A stretch of 34,038 bases of DNA from Chitinophagaceae bacterium. Lineage in GTDB: Bacteria > Bacteroidota > Bacteroidia > Chitinophagales > Chitinophagaceae. The notes under the pieces were generated by a model. That model was not told where the DNA came from. It saw nothing but the letters and a program-made list of their open reading frames with translations, and ran no database searches. The stretch is from NCBI GenBank assembly GCA_947372235.1, contig CANBSW010000035.1:1-34038 (forward strand), given 5' to 3'. This document shows positions 6,462 through 15,843 of this stretch, piece by piece (the first letter of the stretch is position 1; every line of letters starts with the position of its first letter). Both the position numbers and the translations under genes were made by a program.

Positions 6462-9400
6462 ATGAAAGCAACTAAGGTAAAATCTGAAATAACCGAGCCA
6501 GTCATTAAATCCCCAAACCAATTTCCTGTTGTAGGTATTGGTGCCTCTGCAGGCGGGTTGGATGCTTTCAAGAAATTACTCAAAGCCATACCCGAAGATT
6601 CAGGGATGGCGTTTGTGTTGGTACAGCATTTAGACCCAACACACGAAAGCATGTTGCCCGAACTGCTGCAAAAAGTTACCAGCATTCCGGTATTAGAAAT
6701 TACTGATGATATTAAAGTAGAACCCAATCATATTTATGTTATTCCCAGCAACAAAATGATGGTGGCTACTGATGGCGTTTTACTGCTTGCTGCACGCCCT
6801 CCAAAAAGTAAAAACGAACGCAACCTGCCCATTGATCTGTTTTTTACTTCGTTGGCAGAAGTGCATCAGGCATATGCTATTGGAGTGGTTTTATCGGGTA
6901 CAGCCAGTGATGGAACCTTAGGATTAAAAGCCATTAAAGATCATGGAGGCATCACTTTTGCACAGGACGAAGCATCGGCTGCCTACGAAGGCATGCCACA
7001 TAGTGCGGCACAGGCAGGTGTGGTTGATTTTATTCTTCCGCCAGAAAAAATACCGCTGAAATTGTTAGAAGTAACCGGCATTATTATTGGAAATGGCGGT
7101 GATGAAAAGAACATTCCCCAGCAGGATGAGGAAGTGTTTAAACAAATACTTTCTTTACTCCGTATTCGCAAGGGAACCGATTTTACGTATTACAAACAAA
7201 CTACTATCCGCAGAAGGATACTTCGCAGAATGGCGCTTAACAAAAACGAAGAACCTGCGGTTTATCTTAAATATTTAAGAGACAATAAAACGGAGCAGGA
7301 TGTTTTGTACCAGGATATGTTAATTCCGGTAACCACATTTTTCAGGGATCATAAAAGTTTCGACAATTTATGTGAAACGATTTTTCCACTCCTCAAAAAA
7401 AACAAAGCAGCCGGTGAACCTATACGGGTATGGGTGGCAGGTTGCAGCACAGGCGAAGAAGCCTACTCTATTGCTATTTGTTTTAAAGAATTTTTAGCCG
7501 ATAACCAAAGAGTGCAAATTTTTGCCACCGATTTAAGCGAACCCGCTATTACAAAAGCACGAATCGGTATTTATACAAAAAACGAAGTGAATGACGTAAC
7601 AGCACAGCGGCTGCATGAGTTCTTTACAAAAAACAATGGCAATTATCAGGTAAATAAACAGGTTAGGGATATGTGTGTTTTTGCAATCCATAATTTTTTA
7701 AAAGACCCGCCTTTTGGCAAAATGGATTTTATAAGTTGCCGCAACGTGCTTATATACATGGAACCCTACTTACAAAAAAAGGCGCTTACCACTTTTCATT
7801 ATTCATTAAATCCAAAGGGATTTTTATTGCTTGGTAAAACAGAAACCATCAGTGGTGTGCCCGATCTTTTTGCTGCTGCAGCAAAGAATGATAAATTATT
7901 TTCGCGTAAAGATGTGCCCGGCAGGTTTATGCATGTGGCAAGTGAGCGTAGCGAACAATATATCAGCAATACCAATGCCAACCCCAACAACGAAATCATC
8001 AGAACCGATTTTCAAAAAACGGCTGATGATATTATGCTCCGCAAATACACGCCTGCCGGGGTTGTTGTAAATGAGGCAATGGACATTGTACATTTTCGCG
8101 GCAACACCGGCAGCTATTTAGAACAATCGCCCGGCAAACCAAGCCATAATTTATTGCAGATGGCCAAAAACGGTTTGGCATTTGAGCTGCGCAATATTTT
8201 GCACAAAGCAAAAAAACAGAAAACACCTGTTATAAAAGAAAATATACCCTTGCTCGTAAATGGCAGTTTGCGCAACATTTCTATCGAAGCCTTACCACTG
8301 CCTAACACCATTGAGCCACATTATTTAATTCTCTTTCACGATAATAATTCAATTTCCAATAAGCAATCAACTGCTAACAATAAACAATCAGCAACCGGCA
8401 ATAAGAAATCAGCAGGAAAAGATGATAAAGATTTACGCATTCAGCAATTAGAGCAGGAGCTTGAGTTAGTTCGTGAAGACATGCGAAGCATTTCGGAAGA
8501 CCAGGAAGCAGCCAATGAAGAACTGCAAAGTGCCAATGAGGAACTGTTAAGTGGCAGCGAGGAATTGCAGAGTTTAAACGAAGAATTGGAAACCGGTAAA
8601 GAAGAACTGCAAAGCACCAACGAAGAACTAACGGTTGTAAACCAGGAAATGATTAGTTTGAATGAACAGGTAACAGCAGCAAGGGATTATTCTGAAGCTA
8701 TTGTGTCGAACATTCGCGAACCGTTGCTGGTGCTGGATAAAAACCTACGGATAAAAACAGCGAACAATGCTTTTTACAAAACATTCCGTGTAAATGAACT
8801 GGAAACAGAAGGCATTTTAATTTATGACCTTGGCAGCAAACAATGGAACATTCCTGCATTGCGGACTTTGCTTGAAAAAATACTTCCTGAAAAATCTGTA
8901 TTTAATGATTTTGAAGTAACGCATAGCTTTTCAACTATTGGTGAGCGGGTAATGCTGTTGAATGCACGTGAGGTAATCAATAAAAATAGTTTAGAGAAAT
9001 TGATTTTGCTGTCTATTGAAGATATTACGGAAATAAAGAAAGCAGAACTTGTTTTACGGCATAGCGAAGAGCAATTCAGAGAGATGGCTGAATTAATGCC
9101 TCAAAAAGTATGGACCGCAGATACAGAAGGCAATAAAAATTATTTTAACCAGATATGGCTCAGCTATAGTGGATTGCCTTTTGAAGAATTAAAAGACCGG
9201 GGATGGGAAAAAGTTATTCACCCCGATGATTTGGAAGAAACTAAAAAACAGTGGCAACTATCTATTAACACAGGGAAAGATTATGAGATCGAAAACAGGT
9301 TACTCAGAAAAGACGGAAAATATTTATGGCATCTTACACGGGCAATAGCTTTAAAAGATAATGAGGGCAAAACAAAAATCTGGATAGGCTCTAAAACAGA

Positions 9401-10649
9401 AATACAGGAACAGAGAGAGCGAAAAGAAGAATTGGAAAAAGCGAAAATTAATGCCGAGCAAAAAACACAAATAGCAGAAGATGCAGTAAAAGCAAAACAA
9501 CAATTTTTGTCGAATATGAGCCACGAAATCCGCACGCCTATGAATGCGATCGTTGGGTTTACGAATGTGGTTTTAAAAACAAAATTAGATGAAACACAAA
9601 AAGAATACATCAATGCAATTAAAGTGTCGGGAGATGCATTGATCGTTTTAATTAATGATATACTGGATCTTGCTAAAGTAAATGCAGGTAAGATGAGCTT
9701 TGAGCAAATGCCGTTTAACTTATCCGATTCCATTTCTACCATGCTTCAGTTATTTGAAACAAAACTCAAGGAAAGGAATTTAGTATTAAGTAAAGAATAC
9801 GATGCCGGTATTCCTCAGATTGTAGTAGGCGATTCAATGAGGTTGCGCCAGATAATTATAAATCTGATGAGTAATGCGGTAAAGTTTACTTCAGAAGGAA
9901 AAATAACGATCAGTGTACGCCTGCTGAAAGAAGATGCAGAAAAAGCAACCATCGAATTTATGCTGACAGATACAGGAATTGGAATTTCTGAAAACAGGTT
10001 GGGGCATATTTTTAATGATTTCGAGCAGGCACACAGAGATATCTCCAGTTCTTATGGAGGAACGGGATTAGGTCTTGCCATTGCAAAACAATTAGTAGAA
10101 CTTCAGGGTGGAACTATTAACGTAACCAGCGAAGTAGGTAAAGGATCTGCTTTTAGTTTTGTACTTAGTTTCGGGAAACCAAATTCTAAAGATCAGTCCG
10201 ATAATAGTACAATGGAAATAGGAAAGAAACTTACTCCAGTTCAAAATAACTCCACGCCAGCAACTGAAAATAATAATATAAAAGTGTTGATTGTAGAAGA
10301 CGTGGCGCTCAACCAGCTTTTACTAAAAATAATATTAATGGAATTAGGCTTTGTGATAGATATAGCCAATAATGGAAAAATTGCTATAGAAAAACTGCAA
10401 ATAAATGTGTATGATATTATTTTGATGGATTTGCAAATGCCGGAAATGAATGGCTTTGAAGCCACCGCATATATTCGTAATGTAATGAATTCTCAAATTC
10501 CTATTATTGCACTTACCGCTGATGTAACTACCGCGGATGTTGAAAAATGTAAAGCTGTTGGAATGAATGATTATATATCCAAACCAATTGACGAAAAATT
10601 ATTATACAGCAAGATCAGTAAATATTTGAACATACCCGGCCATAATTAA
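6462..10649 (+). CDS. CheB-CheR-PAS-PAS-histidine kinase-receiver hybrid
   Basis: A 1395-residue cytoplasmic protein. Order: CheB methylesterase (about 20-210) with catalytic S29 (GASAGG), H56 (VQHLDPTH) and D150 (TASDGTLG); CheR methyltransferase (about 225-495) with the SAM motif VWVAGCSTGEEAYS near 323-336 and ISCRNVLIYM; a Lys/Asn/Ser-rich linker; a coiled coil (about 657-740) of EELQSxNEEL repeats; two PAS domains (about 744-850 and 867-985); HisKA with H1021 in MSHEIRTPMNAI; HATPase with N, G1 and G2 boxes; and a C-terminal receiver (about 1272-1390) with D1323 in ILMDLQMPEMNGFEA and Lys in YISKPID. All catalytic residues are present. CheB/CheR/PAS fusions are a known bacterial signalling architecture; their methylation targets are mostly unknown. 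No chemoreceptor is in the window. It lies 484 bases after the coiled-coil kinase on the same strand and may belong to the same pathway. Confidence 0.95.
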   Translation: MKATKVKSEITEPVIKSPNQFPVVGIGASAGGLDAFKKLLKAIPEDSGMAFVLVQHLDPTHESMLPELLQKVTSIPVLEITDDIKVEPNHIYVIPSNKMMVATDGVLLLAARPPKSKNERNLPIDLFFTSLAEVHQAYAIGVVLSGTASDGTLGLKAIKDHGGITFAQDEASAAYEGMPHSAAQAGVVDFILPPEKIPLKLLEVTGIIIGNGGDEKNIPQQDEEVFKQILSLLRIRKGTDFTYYKQTTIRRRILRRMALNKNEEPAVYLKYLRDNKTEQDVLYQDMLIPVTTFFRDHKSFDNLCETIFPLLKKNKAAGEPIRVWVAGCSTGEEAYSIAICFKEFLADNQRVQIFATDLSEPAITKARIGIYTKNEVNDVTAQRLHEFFTKNNGNYQVNKQVRDMCVFAIHNFLKDPPFGKMDFISCRNVLIYMEPYLQKKALTTFHYSLNPKGFLLLGKTETISGVPDLFAAAAKNDKLFSRKDVPGRFMHVASERSEQYISNTNANPNNEIIRTDFQKTADDIMLRKYTPAGVVVNEAMDIVHFRGNTGSYLEQSPGKPSHNLLQMAKNGLAFELRNILHKAKKQKTPVIKENIPLLVNGSLRNISIEALPLPNTIEPHYLILFHDNNSISNKQSTANNKQSATGNKKSAGKDDKDLRIQQLEQELELVREDMRSISEDQEAANEELQSANEELLSGSEELQSLNEELETGKEELQSTNEELTVVNQEMISLNEQVTAARDYSEAIVSNIREPLLVLDKNLRIKTANNAFYKTFRVNELETEGILIYDLGSKQWNIPALRTLLEKILPEKSVFNDFEVTHSFSTIGERVMLLNAREVINKNSLEKLILLSIEDITEIKKAELVLRHSEEQFREMAELMPQKVWTADTEGNKNYFNQIWLSYSGLPFEELKDRGWEKVIHPDDLEETKKQWQLSINTGKDYEIENRLLRKDGKYLWHLTRAIALKDNEGKTKIWIGSKTEIQEQRERKEELEKAKINAEQKTQIAEDAVKAKQQFLSNMSHEIRTPMNAIVGFTNVVLKTKLDETQKEYINAIKVSGDALIVLINDILDLAKVNAGKMSFEQMPFNLSDSISTMLQLFETKLKERNLVLSKEYDAGIPQIVVGDSMRLRQIIINLMSNAVKFTSEGKITISVRLLKEDAEKATIEFMLTDTGIGISENRLGHIFNDFEQAHRDISSSYGGTGLGLAIAKQLVELQGGTINVTSEVGKGSAFSFVLSFGKPNSKDQSDNSTMEIGKKLTPVQNNSTPATENNNIKVLIVEDVALNQLLLKIILMELGFVIDIANNGKIAIEKLQINVYDIILMDLQMPEMNGFEATAYIRNVMNSQIPIIALTADVTTADVEKCKAVGMNDYISKPIDEKLLYSKISKYLNIPGHN

Positions 10650-10753
10650 CCCATTGCTGTAATGAAAAAGAAGTTGTTCAGGAACAACAAAAAAATGTAT
10701 CCATCTCGATGATATCTTTTAATATGAGCGACCTGAATAGTATTTCATTTGTT

Positions 10754-11782
10754 TTATTTTGAAAAAGCATTCAATGCAATTGTTGGCTTACCACTAATAT
10801 CAAATGCGCCTAATCCGTAGTTTTTCCAATTATAGGCTTCAGGCTCCCAATAAAAAACACCCAACCCGTTATCATTGGAAACCGATTTCACTTTGTTGAT
10901 CAGATCCGTTAAAAAAGAACCGCAAACAGCCGGGGAATTCGCATCCATTCCTACTTCGCAGATCATAACCGGTTTACCATAACGTGAAACCATATCATTG
11001 ATATTATCATAACACTGTTGATTAAGGGTTTGCCAATTTGTGGCAGATGGATACAATGACATACCGATAATATCCCAATTAGCCGCGTTTGCCTTTAATC
11101 CGTCAAACACCCAACGGAAAAGAGAATTATCATACCCATTGGAAATATGAACAATCACTTTTATAGTGGTATCCACAGATTTTACAGCGTTGAATCCGGC
11201 ATTGATCAGTCGGGCAAAATTAGACATACTGGAAGATGCCCTGCCTGTTTCCCATAACATACCATCATTGGTTTCATTTCCCACCTGCACCCAGGTTGGT
11301 ATGATGGCATTGGATTTCAGGGTATTTAATATTGTTTGTGTATGCTTATAAACGGAAGTTTCCAGTGTGCCGATATTTTGTCCCGCCCATGATGCGGGTT
11401 GAACCTGGTGGCCGGGATCGGCCCATACATCACTATAATGAAAATCGATCATTAATTTCAATCCTGCATTTTTTGCACGAATTGCTTTTGCCAGCAGATC
11501 TGCAGTATTACACCAGCCATCAGCAGGGTTTACCCATACCCGCAAACGGATCGCATTCATACCCAGGTTTTTCATCAGTTGAAAACAATCCTGTTGTGCA
11601 CCATTGGCATCATAAAATTTATATCCTGCCGTTTCCATCTGGGTAACCCAACTGATATCTGCTCCTTTAGCAAAACTAACGGTGGGAATTGGGTTTGTAA
11701 TTTGTGATGAGACGTTCTGTTTGCCACATCCAACAATCATCAGTACTACTAACAAACGGAAATATGTAAAAACGGTTTTCAT
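10754..11782 (-). CDS. GH53 arabinogalactan endo-beta-1,4-galactanase, lipoprotein
   Basis: A 342-residue lipoprotein from the ATG at 11782. The signal peptide MKTVFTYFRLLVVLMIVGC has a lipobox cysteine at residue 19. A longer frame to 11908 exists but would run through the terminator at 11862-11893 and bury the signal peptide, so it is rejected. The catalytic domain follows GH53: FAKGADISWVTQMETAG, MNAIRLRVWVNP, IDFHYSDVWADPGHQ, acid/base E170 in VQVGNETNDGMLW, nucleophile E276 in MICEVGMDAN, and FYWEPEAY. The length is normal for a single-domain GH53. The family hydrolyses beta-1,4-galactan side chains of pectin. It is the last gene of the polysaccharide locus, separated from the SusE-like genes by a terminator. 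No GH2 or GH35 beta-galactosidase gene is in the window. Confidence 0.92.
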   Translation of the reverse strand: MKTVFTYFRLLVVLMIVGCGKQNVSSQITNPIPTVSFAKGADISWVTQMETAGYKFYDANGAQQDCFQLMKNLGMNAIRLRVWVNPADGWCNTADLLAKAIRAKNAGLKLMIDFHYSDVWADPGHQVQPASWAGQNIGTLETSVYKHTQTILNTLKSNAIIPTWVQVGNETNDGMLWETGRASSSMSNFARLINAGFNAVKSVDTTIKVIVHISNGYDNSLFRWVFDGLKANAANWDIIGMSLYPSATNWQTLNQQCYDNINDMVSRYGKPVMICEVGMDANSPAVCGSFLTDLINKVKSVSNDNGLGVFYWEPEAYNWKNYGLGAFDISGKPTIALNAFSK

Positions 11783-11861
11783 TGGATAGTTTTTATTGCT
11801 TGTAAGCATGCTGCCTATTTTCAATTTACGAAATGGAACTGAATAAGCTTTCCCCATTAAT

Positions 11862-11893
11862 AAAAAACGTCTCCGGAAATGAAGACGTTTTTT
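11862..11893 (-). terminator. Strong intrinsic terminator between the SusE/SusF-like gene and the GH53 gene
   Basis: AAAAAACGTCT (11862-11872) and AGACGTTTTTT (11883-11893) form a perfect 11-bp stem around a 10-nt loop. It reads as stem plus T6 on both strands. It begins 24 bases after the stop of the SusE/SusF-like gene and ends 80 bases before the GH53 start, so it should end or attenuate the polysaccharide operon transcript before the galactanase gene. Confidence 0.88.
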
Positions 11894-11916
11894 ATTGTAT
11901 GGATTCATAAAACTGA

Positions 11917-13314
11917 TTATTGAATCATATAAGTAAAGTATCCTGAATTATTCAGGAAAAGTGTAACAGTATGCGTTCCGGGTGCCACAGAAAAATTCTT
12001 GGTTGGATCGCCGATATTATCACCACCTGATGATAAACTACCGGTTCCACCCGTTTCACCATAATTCAAACCCCAATCGTGATTGGCCCTGAATTTAAAT
12101 TGGTCGCCCACGGCTGTTGTAATTGTGCCGGACCAGCTGTTGCTGCCTGCATTATAAATCATATCCACATCATTGCTCCATCCGCTGGCAGCAAAACTTC
12201 CGATCATACTCCAGGTGGTTTTGGTTGCTGACCAGGTATTGGTTACCGTACTGGCTACTATATGATAGTAACCTCCTGTTGCTACCTGCATATTTCCACC
12301 GCTTCCGCTTAATTTTCCCGCGCCGCCATCTCCAAATGAATTATTCCAGTCGGGTGTGGTATTCAATTTGAACTGATAGGTTCCACCTGCGGGTATATTC
12401 ACATAACCATCATAGTTTCCGTCATTTTTTGGAGAACCTAAAGTTGGCGCAGTAGCAGGAGTCCATCCCTGGTAATCACCGGGAACATACATCAAACCAT
12501 ACAGGCTCACTTTGGTTACCGTAAATGTTCCATGTTGAAAGTCGACCAGTATTTTATACATACCGGTTGCTGCAGGGCCGGGGAAATTTGAAGCCAGATC
12601 AGCACCAAAACTTCCACCTGCACTTAAACCGGTGATGGTATTATCCGCTACTGAAAATTTATGTGTCCAGTCGCCATTTACCGGTAATAATAAAAACTGT
12701 TGTCCGCCATTCAGAAAAAAGGTTCCCTGGTAGGTAACAGAATCCAGCCTGGTAAATTGCTGGGCCGGAACCGGAACCGGGTTGCCCCAACCGCCCGCAG
12801 AAGCACTTCCCACGAGGAATAAAGTTTTGGAAGCCGGTGGTACCACTTTGGGAGGAACCACATAAGGTGTCATTTTTAATGTAAGGGTGTTCGATTTTAA
12901 CTGCACATTATTATTGCCGTAAGAAGAAGTTACCCTTACATCAACATTATACGGTGTGTTATAGGCAAAGCCAAAGGCCAGCAAAATATTATTAAGTGCT
13001 TTGGCGGTTAATGTGGTACTTAAGGTTCCTGTAATCACCAATGTTTGCTCTTTTGAAAAACTACGTCCTGATGAATCTATTTCCAGGATATATTTTGAGG
13101 TTGCTGAATCATTGGCATATCCCGGATTGCTCCATGCGAATGTGATGATATTTTTCAATGAATCAGCCGGTACCGGTGTTGTGGTAGTTACACTACTGCT
13201 TAATACAGGTGCAGTACCGGTAGGGTAAGATGGCAGGCTGCCCACTTTTTCACACGAAGTGAAAGCGATTGCCAGTATACTTACTGCGAGAATAAGTTTT
13301 GATATATATTTCAT
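11917..13314 (-). CDS. SusE/SusF-type outer-membrane glycan-binding lipoprotein (three binding modules)
   Basis: A 465-residue lipoprotein with signal peptide and lipobox cysteine at residue 21 (IAFTSC). Residues about 25-150 form the SusE-type N-terminal Ig-like domain (TAPVLSSSV, IITFAWSNPGYA, KYILEIDSSG). After the PPKVVPP linker come three tandem beta-sandwich modules like the starch-binding modules of SusE/SusF. These begin at LFLVGSASAGGW, LMYVPGDYQGW and WSMIGSFAASGW, each with the recurring 'G...GW' strand, Trp-rich faces and NGDW/TPDW/NHDW motifs. It is predicted to bind glycan at the cell surface next to SusCD. It shares close similarity in the first 1.5 domains with the adjacent 278-residue paralogue. 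Whether the ligand is starch or galactan cannot be told from sequence. Confidence 0.88.
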   Translation of the reverse strand: MKYISKLILAVSILAIAFTSCEKVGSLPSYPTGTAPVLSSSVTTTTPVPADSLKNIITFAWSNPGYANDSATSKYILEIDSSGRSFSKEQTLVITGTLSTTLTAKALNNILLAFGFAYNTPYNVDVRVTSSYGNNNVQLKSNTLTLKMTPYVVPPKVVPPASKTLFLVGSASAGGWGNPVPVPAQQFTRLDSVTYQGTFFLNGGQQFLLLPVNGDWTHKFSVADNTITGLSAGGSFGADLASNFPGPAATGMYKILVDFQHGTFTVTKVSLYGLMYVPGDYQGWTPATAPTLGSPKNDGNYDGYVNIPAGGTYQFKLNTTPDWNNSFGDGGAGKLSGSGGNMQVATGGYYHIVASTVTNTWSATKTTWSMIGSFAASGWSNDVDMIYNAGSNSWSGTITTAVGDQFKFRANHDWGLNYGETGGTGSLSSGGDNIGDPTKNFSVAPGTHTVTLFLNNSGYFTYMIQ

Positions 13315-13347
13315 AATATTTTTTTTATGATTGTTTACAATGCCCCA

Positions 13348-14184
13348 TTATTGTTTGGTTACCGTATATTTTCCCCGCTGAAAATCCACATCTATTTTAT
13401 AGGTTCCGCTTACTGCCGGCCCGGGGAAATTATCATTCCAATCATATCCAAAATCACCACCTGTTTCAACTGGCGGACTGGCAGTTTTGTTACAGGCAAA
13501 TTTGTGAGACCAGTCGCCGTTTAACGGAAGAAATAAATATTCCTGGGCTCCGGTTAAAGCAACTGTTAATGTATAAAATGTAGCACTTACCTGTGTAAAC
13601 TGTTGGGTAGGCACCGGTACCGGGTTATTCCATCCACCTCCGGTTGCACTTCCTACCAGAAAAAGCTTAGCGGTTGATGGCGGAACAACTTTGGGAGGAA
13701 TGGCATAAGGTGTTACCGTAAACTGCAGCAAATTGGAAACCAGTTTGGTAGCTGTTACCGAATTGATACTGGAAGTTATTCTAACCTGAATTGTATGAGG
13801 AGATCCTGCCGTTAATACTAACTGATTCAATAAAAAAGCATTGAACGCAGATTGCGTAAATGTAACGCTGAGATCTTTGCTGATCGACAAAGTTTGCCGG
13901 TTAGGATTGCTGAAATTCGCACCCAGGGTATCAATTTCCAATAAATAAGAAACATCCTGTGAGCTTACCCCTGAAGCAAACTGGTAACCGGGGTTGGTCC
14001 AGTTAAAAGTTAATGCTGTTAAGCCTGCATTTACATACGACAATGGAATGGTGCTGGACACAGTGGCTGTTAATGCAGGTGCTGTACCTCCATTAAACGT
14101 TTCAATGGTCTGATCCTTTTTACAGGATGCAAAAAGAGCTACTCCCACGCCTATGAAAAACAGCTTTTTTAATAATGTTTTCAT
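13348..14184 (-). CDS. SusE-type outer-membrane glycan-binding lipoprotein (one binding module)
   Basis: A 278-residue lipoprotein with lipobox cysteine at residue 21 (LFASC). It has a SusE N-terminal Ig-like domain (about 30-165, containing LTFNWTNPGY and YLLEIDTLG), the same PPKVVPP linker as the downstream paralogue, then one binding module (LFLVGSATGGGW, NGDWSHKF, NFPGPAVSG, KIDVDFQRGKYTVTKQ) that ends the protein. It lies 51 bases after the SusD stop and 33 bases before the larger paralogue, so it is co-transcribed. Compared with the neighbour it lacks modules 2 and 3. It looks like a partial tandem duplicate: either this copy lost modules or the other gained them. Confidence 0.88.
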   Translation of the reverse strand: MKTLLKKLFFIGVGVALFASCKKDQTIETFNGGTAPALTATVSSTIPLSYVNAGLTALTFNWTNPGYQFASGVSSQDVSYLLEIDTLGANFSNPNRQTLSISKDLSVTFTQSAFNAFLLNQLVLTAGSPHTIQVRITSSINSVTATKLVSNLLQFTVTPYAIPPKVVPPSTAKLFLVGSATGGGWNNPVPVPTQQFTQVSATFYTLTVALTGAQEYLFLPLNGDWSHKFACNKTASPPVETGGDFGYDWNDNFPGPAVSGTYKIDVDFQRGKYTVTKQ

Positions 14185-14234
14185 AATGATTTATTTTATG
14201 AGATTTTTTTGATGATTGAATCCGCTAAATGCTA

Positions 14235-15809
14235 TTAATATCCCGTGTTTTGAACAAGGTTTGTGTTAGATGAAATATCAGCTGCAGGTATCGGGTATAC
14301 TTTCCTGAATGAAGCAACCGATGTGCCGGTTTGAATACCTCCTTTCCAGGGCCATAAATAAGTTCCTTCCACAAACTGGTTAAAGCGGATCAGATCCGTA
14401 CGGCGGAAACCTTCCCAATAAAGTTCTCGTCCCCTTTCATTTAAGACATCCTGTGCAGTAAGGCTGGACAATGCAGTGGTTTGTGCCCGGGTTCTTAACA
14501 GGTTCACATATTGCAACGCAAGTGTGGAGCTACCACCGGTACCACCGCTGGCAACTGCTTCTGCATATACCAGGTACATTTCTGCCAACCGGAATATCGG
14601 AAAATCGATATCAGAAAAATCGAGACTTTGTCCAAGACTACCAGACCGTGTAACGTTTCTGAATTTGGTAACCGCATATCCATCAGTAAAAGTGGTAATG
14701 CTCGAAATATCCAGGTTCTGACCTGATGTATAGAATTGTGCACGTTTATCACCTGTACCATTAGGGTCTGGGAATAAGCTAATTAACGCCTTGGTTGCAC
14801 GGTTACCGGACCATCCGCCGCCAATACCATAGGTAAGCGCTGTCATACTTCCGCCAACGGGAGAATGGGTTAAAAATGTTGTACCACCATACCCCTGTGT
14901 TTTTAAACCATCATAGTTTACCGTTAAAATAAATTCACTGGTATTCTGGTTATTATCTGCCAGCATTAATTGATTATAATTCGGGATCAATGTATACCCT
15001 GCTCCTATTACTTTGGAAGAATAAATGATTGCACTGTCATATTTGTTGGTACCTGTATACACACCGGCATTCAGATACAGGCGTGCCAGTAAAGCCCATT
15101 CTGCACCCTGGTCTGCACGGCCATATTGGTTTTGTCTTGCCAAAGCCAAAGATGATTCAATGGATTTTAATTCACCGGTGATATAATTGAAAAGGTCTGC
15201 ACGTTTGATCTGCGGAGGCAGGATAGATCCCAAAGCATCTTTTTCTGTTACAAATGGAACATTACCAAACAGGTCCATTACAACCGCGTATTGGTAAGCT
15301 CTCAAAAACCTCGCTTCAGCGCGATATGTACGGATACTGTCTGCACTGGCACCTGTTATACCTCTCGATGTAAGGTTGGCATCAGATGACTGGTTAATGA
15401 AATCATTACATAAAGTGATCTGGTAATAAGAACGGTAATACAATCCCGTAAGGATCGGGTTACTGGCAGACCAATTCATATTATGAAGGTCAGGAACACC
15501 GGGATCACCCCAGGCACAAATAGCTTCATCGGTACTCAATTCCTGTGCATTCCAGTAAAGGCGTACAAAATCAGAAGTACCCTCATCAATTCCCTGAACA
15601 TCTCCGTTTCCGGCAGGGCCCGTATTACCGGTAAGTGCATAGCTTCCATAAACTTTTGCGAATGCCTGTTTATAACCTGCTGCACTGCTATATACGTTAG
15701 CTGCAGTGATATCATTCGTAGGAAGAAGGTCTAATTTCTTGGTACAGGATGTAAGACTACCGGTGATGAATCCGGCCGCTAACAATATGTTTAAAATATT
15801 TTTTTTCAT
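14235..15809 (-). CDS. susD: SusD/RagB family outer-membrane glycan-binding lipoprotein
   Basis: A 524-residue lipoprotein with signal peptide and lipobox cysteine at residue 22 (SLTSC), then KKLDLLPTNDIT, typical of the SusD N terminus. The N-terminal TPR-like segment contains YYRSYYQITLCNDFI and AEARFLRAYQYAVVMDLFGNVPFV, the standard SusD family signature. The C-terminal part has FRLAEMYLVYAEAVA, LQYVNLLRTRAQ, VLNERGRELYWEGFRRTDLIRF and KVYPIPAADISSNTNLVQNTGY. In the family it caps the SusC channel and binds glycan at the cell surface. ATG at 15809 is chosen; an ATG two codons upstream (15815) is equally possible. It directly follows the SusC gene (about 30-base gap). Confidence 0.96.
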   Translation of the reverse strand: MKKNILNILLAAGFITGSLTSCTKKLDLLPTNDITAANVYSSAAGYKQAFAKVYGSYALTGNTGPAGNGDVQGIDEGTSDFVRLYWNAQELSTDEAICAWGDPGVPDLHNMNWSASNPILTGLYYRSYYQITLCNDFINQSSDANLTSRGITGASADSIRTYRAEARFLRAYQYAVVMDLFGNVPFVTEKDALGSILPPQIKRADLFNYITGELKSIESSLALARQNQYGRADQGAEWALLARLYLNAGVYTGTNKYDSAIIYSSKVIGAGYTLIPNYNQLMLADNNQNTSEFILTVNYDGLKTQGYGGTTFLTHSPVGGSMTALTYGIGGGWSGNRATKALISLFPDPNGTGDKRAQFYTSGQNLDISSITTFTDGYAVTKFRNVTRSGSLGQSLDFSDIDFPIFRLAEMYLVYAEAVASGGTGGSSTLALQYVNLLRTRAQTTALSSLTAQDVLNERGRELYWEGFRRTDLIRFNQFVEGTYLWPWKGGIQTGTSVASFRKVYPIPAADISSNTNLVQNTGY

Positions 15810-15843
15810 AATCATATATTTAAAGTTGTTACCTGCAATGGGA

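Noticed and set aside
9281..9742. 153-codon open frame antisense to the kinase domain of the hybrid protein
   Set aside because: It lies wholly opposite the conserved PAS and HisKA domains and has shadow composition (Phe/Ser/Ile/Cys-rich) with no domain.
10673..10688. Inverted repeat GTTGTTC-AG-GAACAAC followed by an A-run, as terminator of the hybrid kinase gene
   Set aside because: The homopolymer after the stem is A, not T, on the + strand, and on the - strand the T-run precedes the stem, so it does not fit an intrinsic terminator.
11783..11908. N-terminal extension of the GH53 protein by 42 residues
   Set aside because: It would precede the lipoprotein signal peptide, is rich in Arg/Lys with no domain, and crosses the terminator hairpin.
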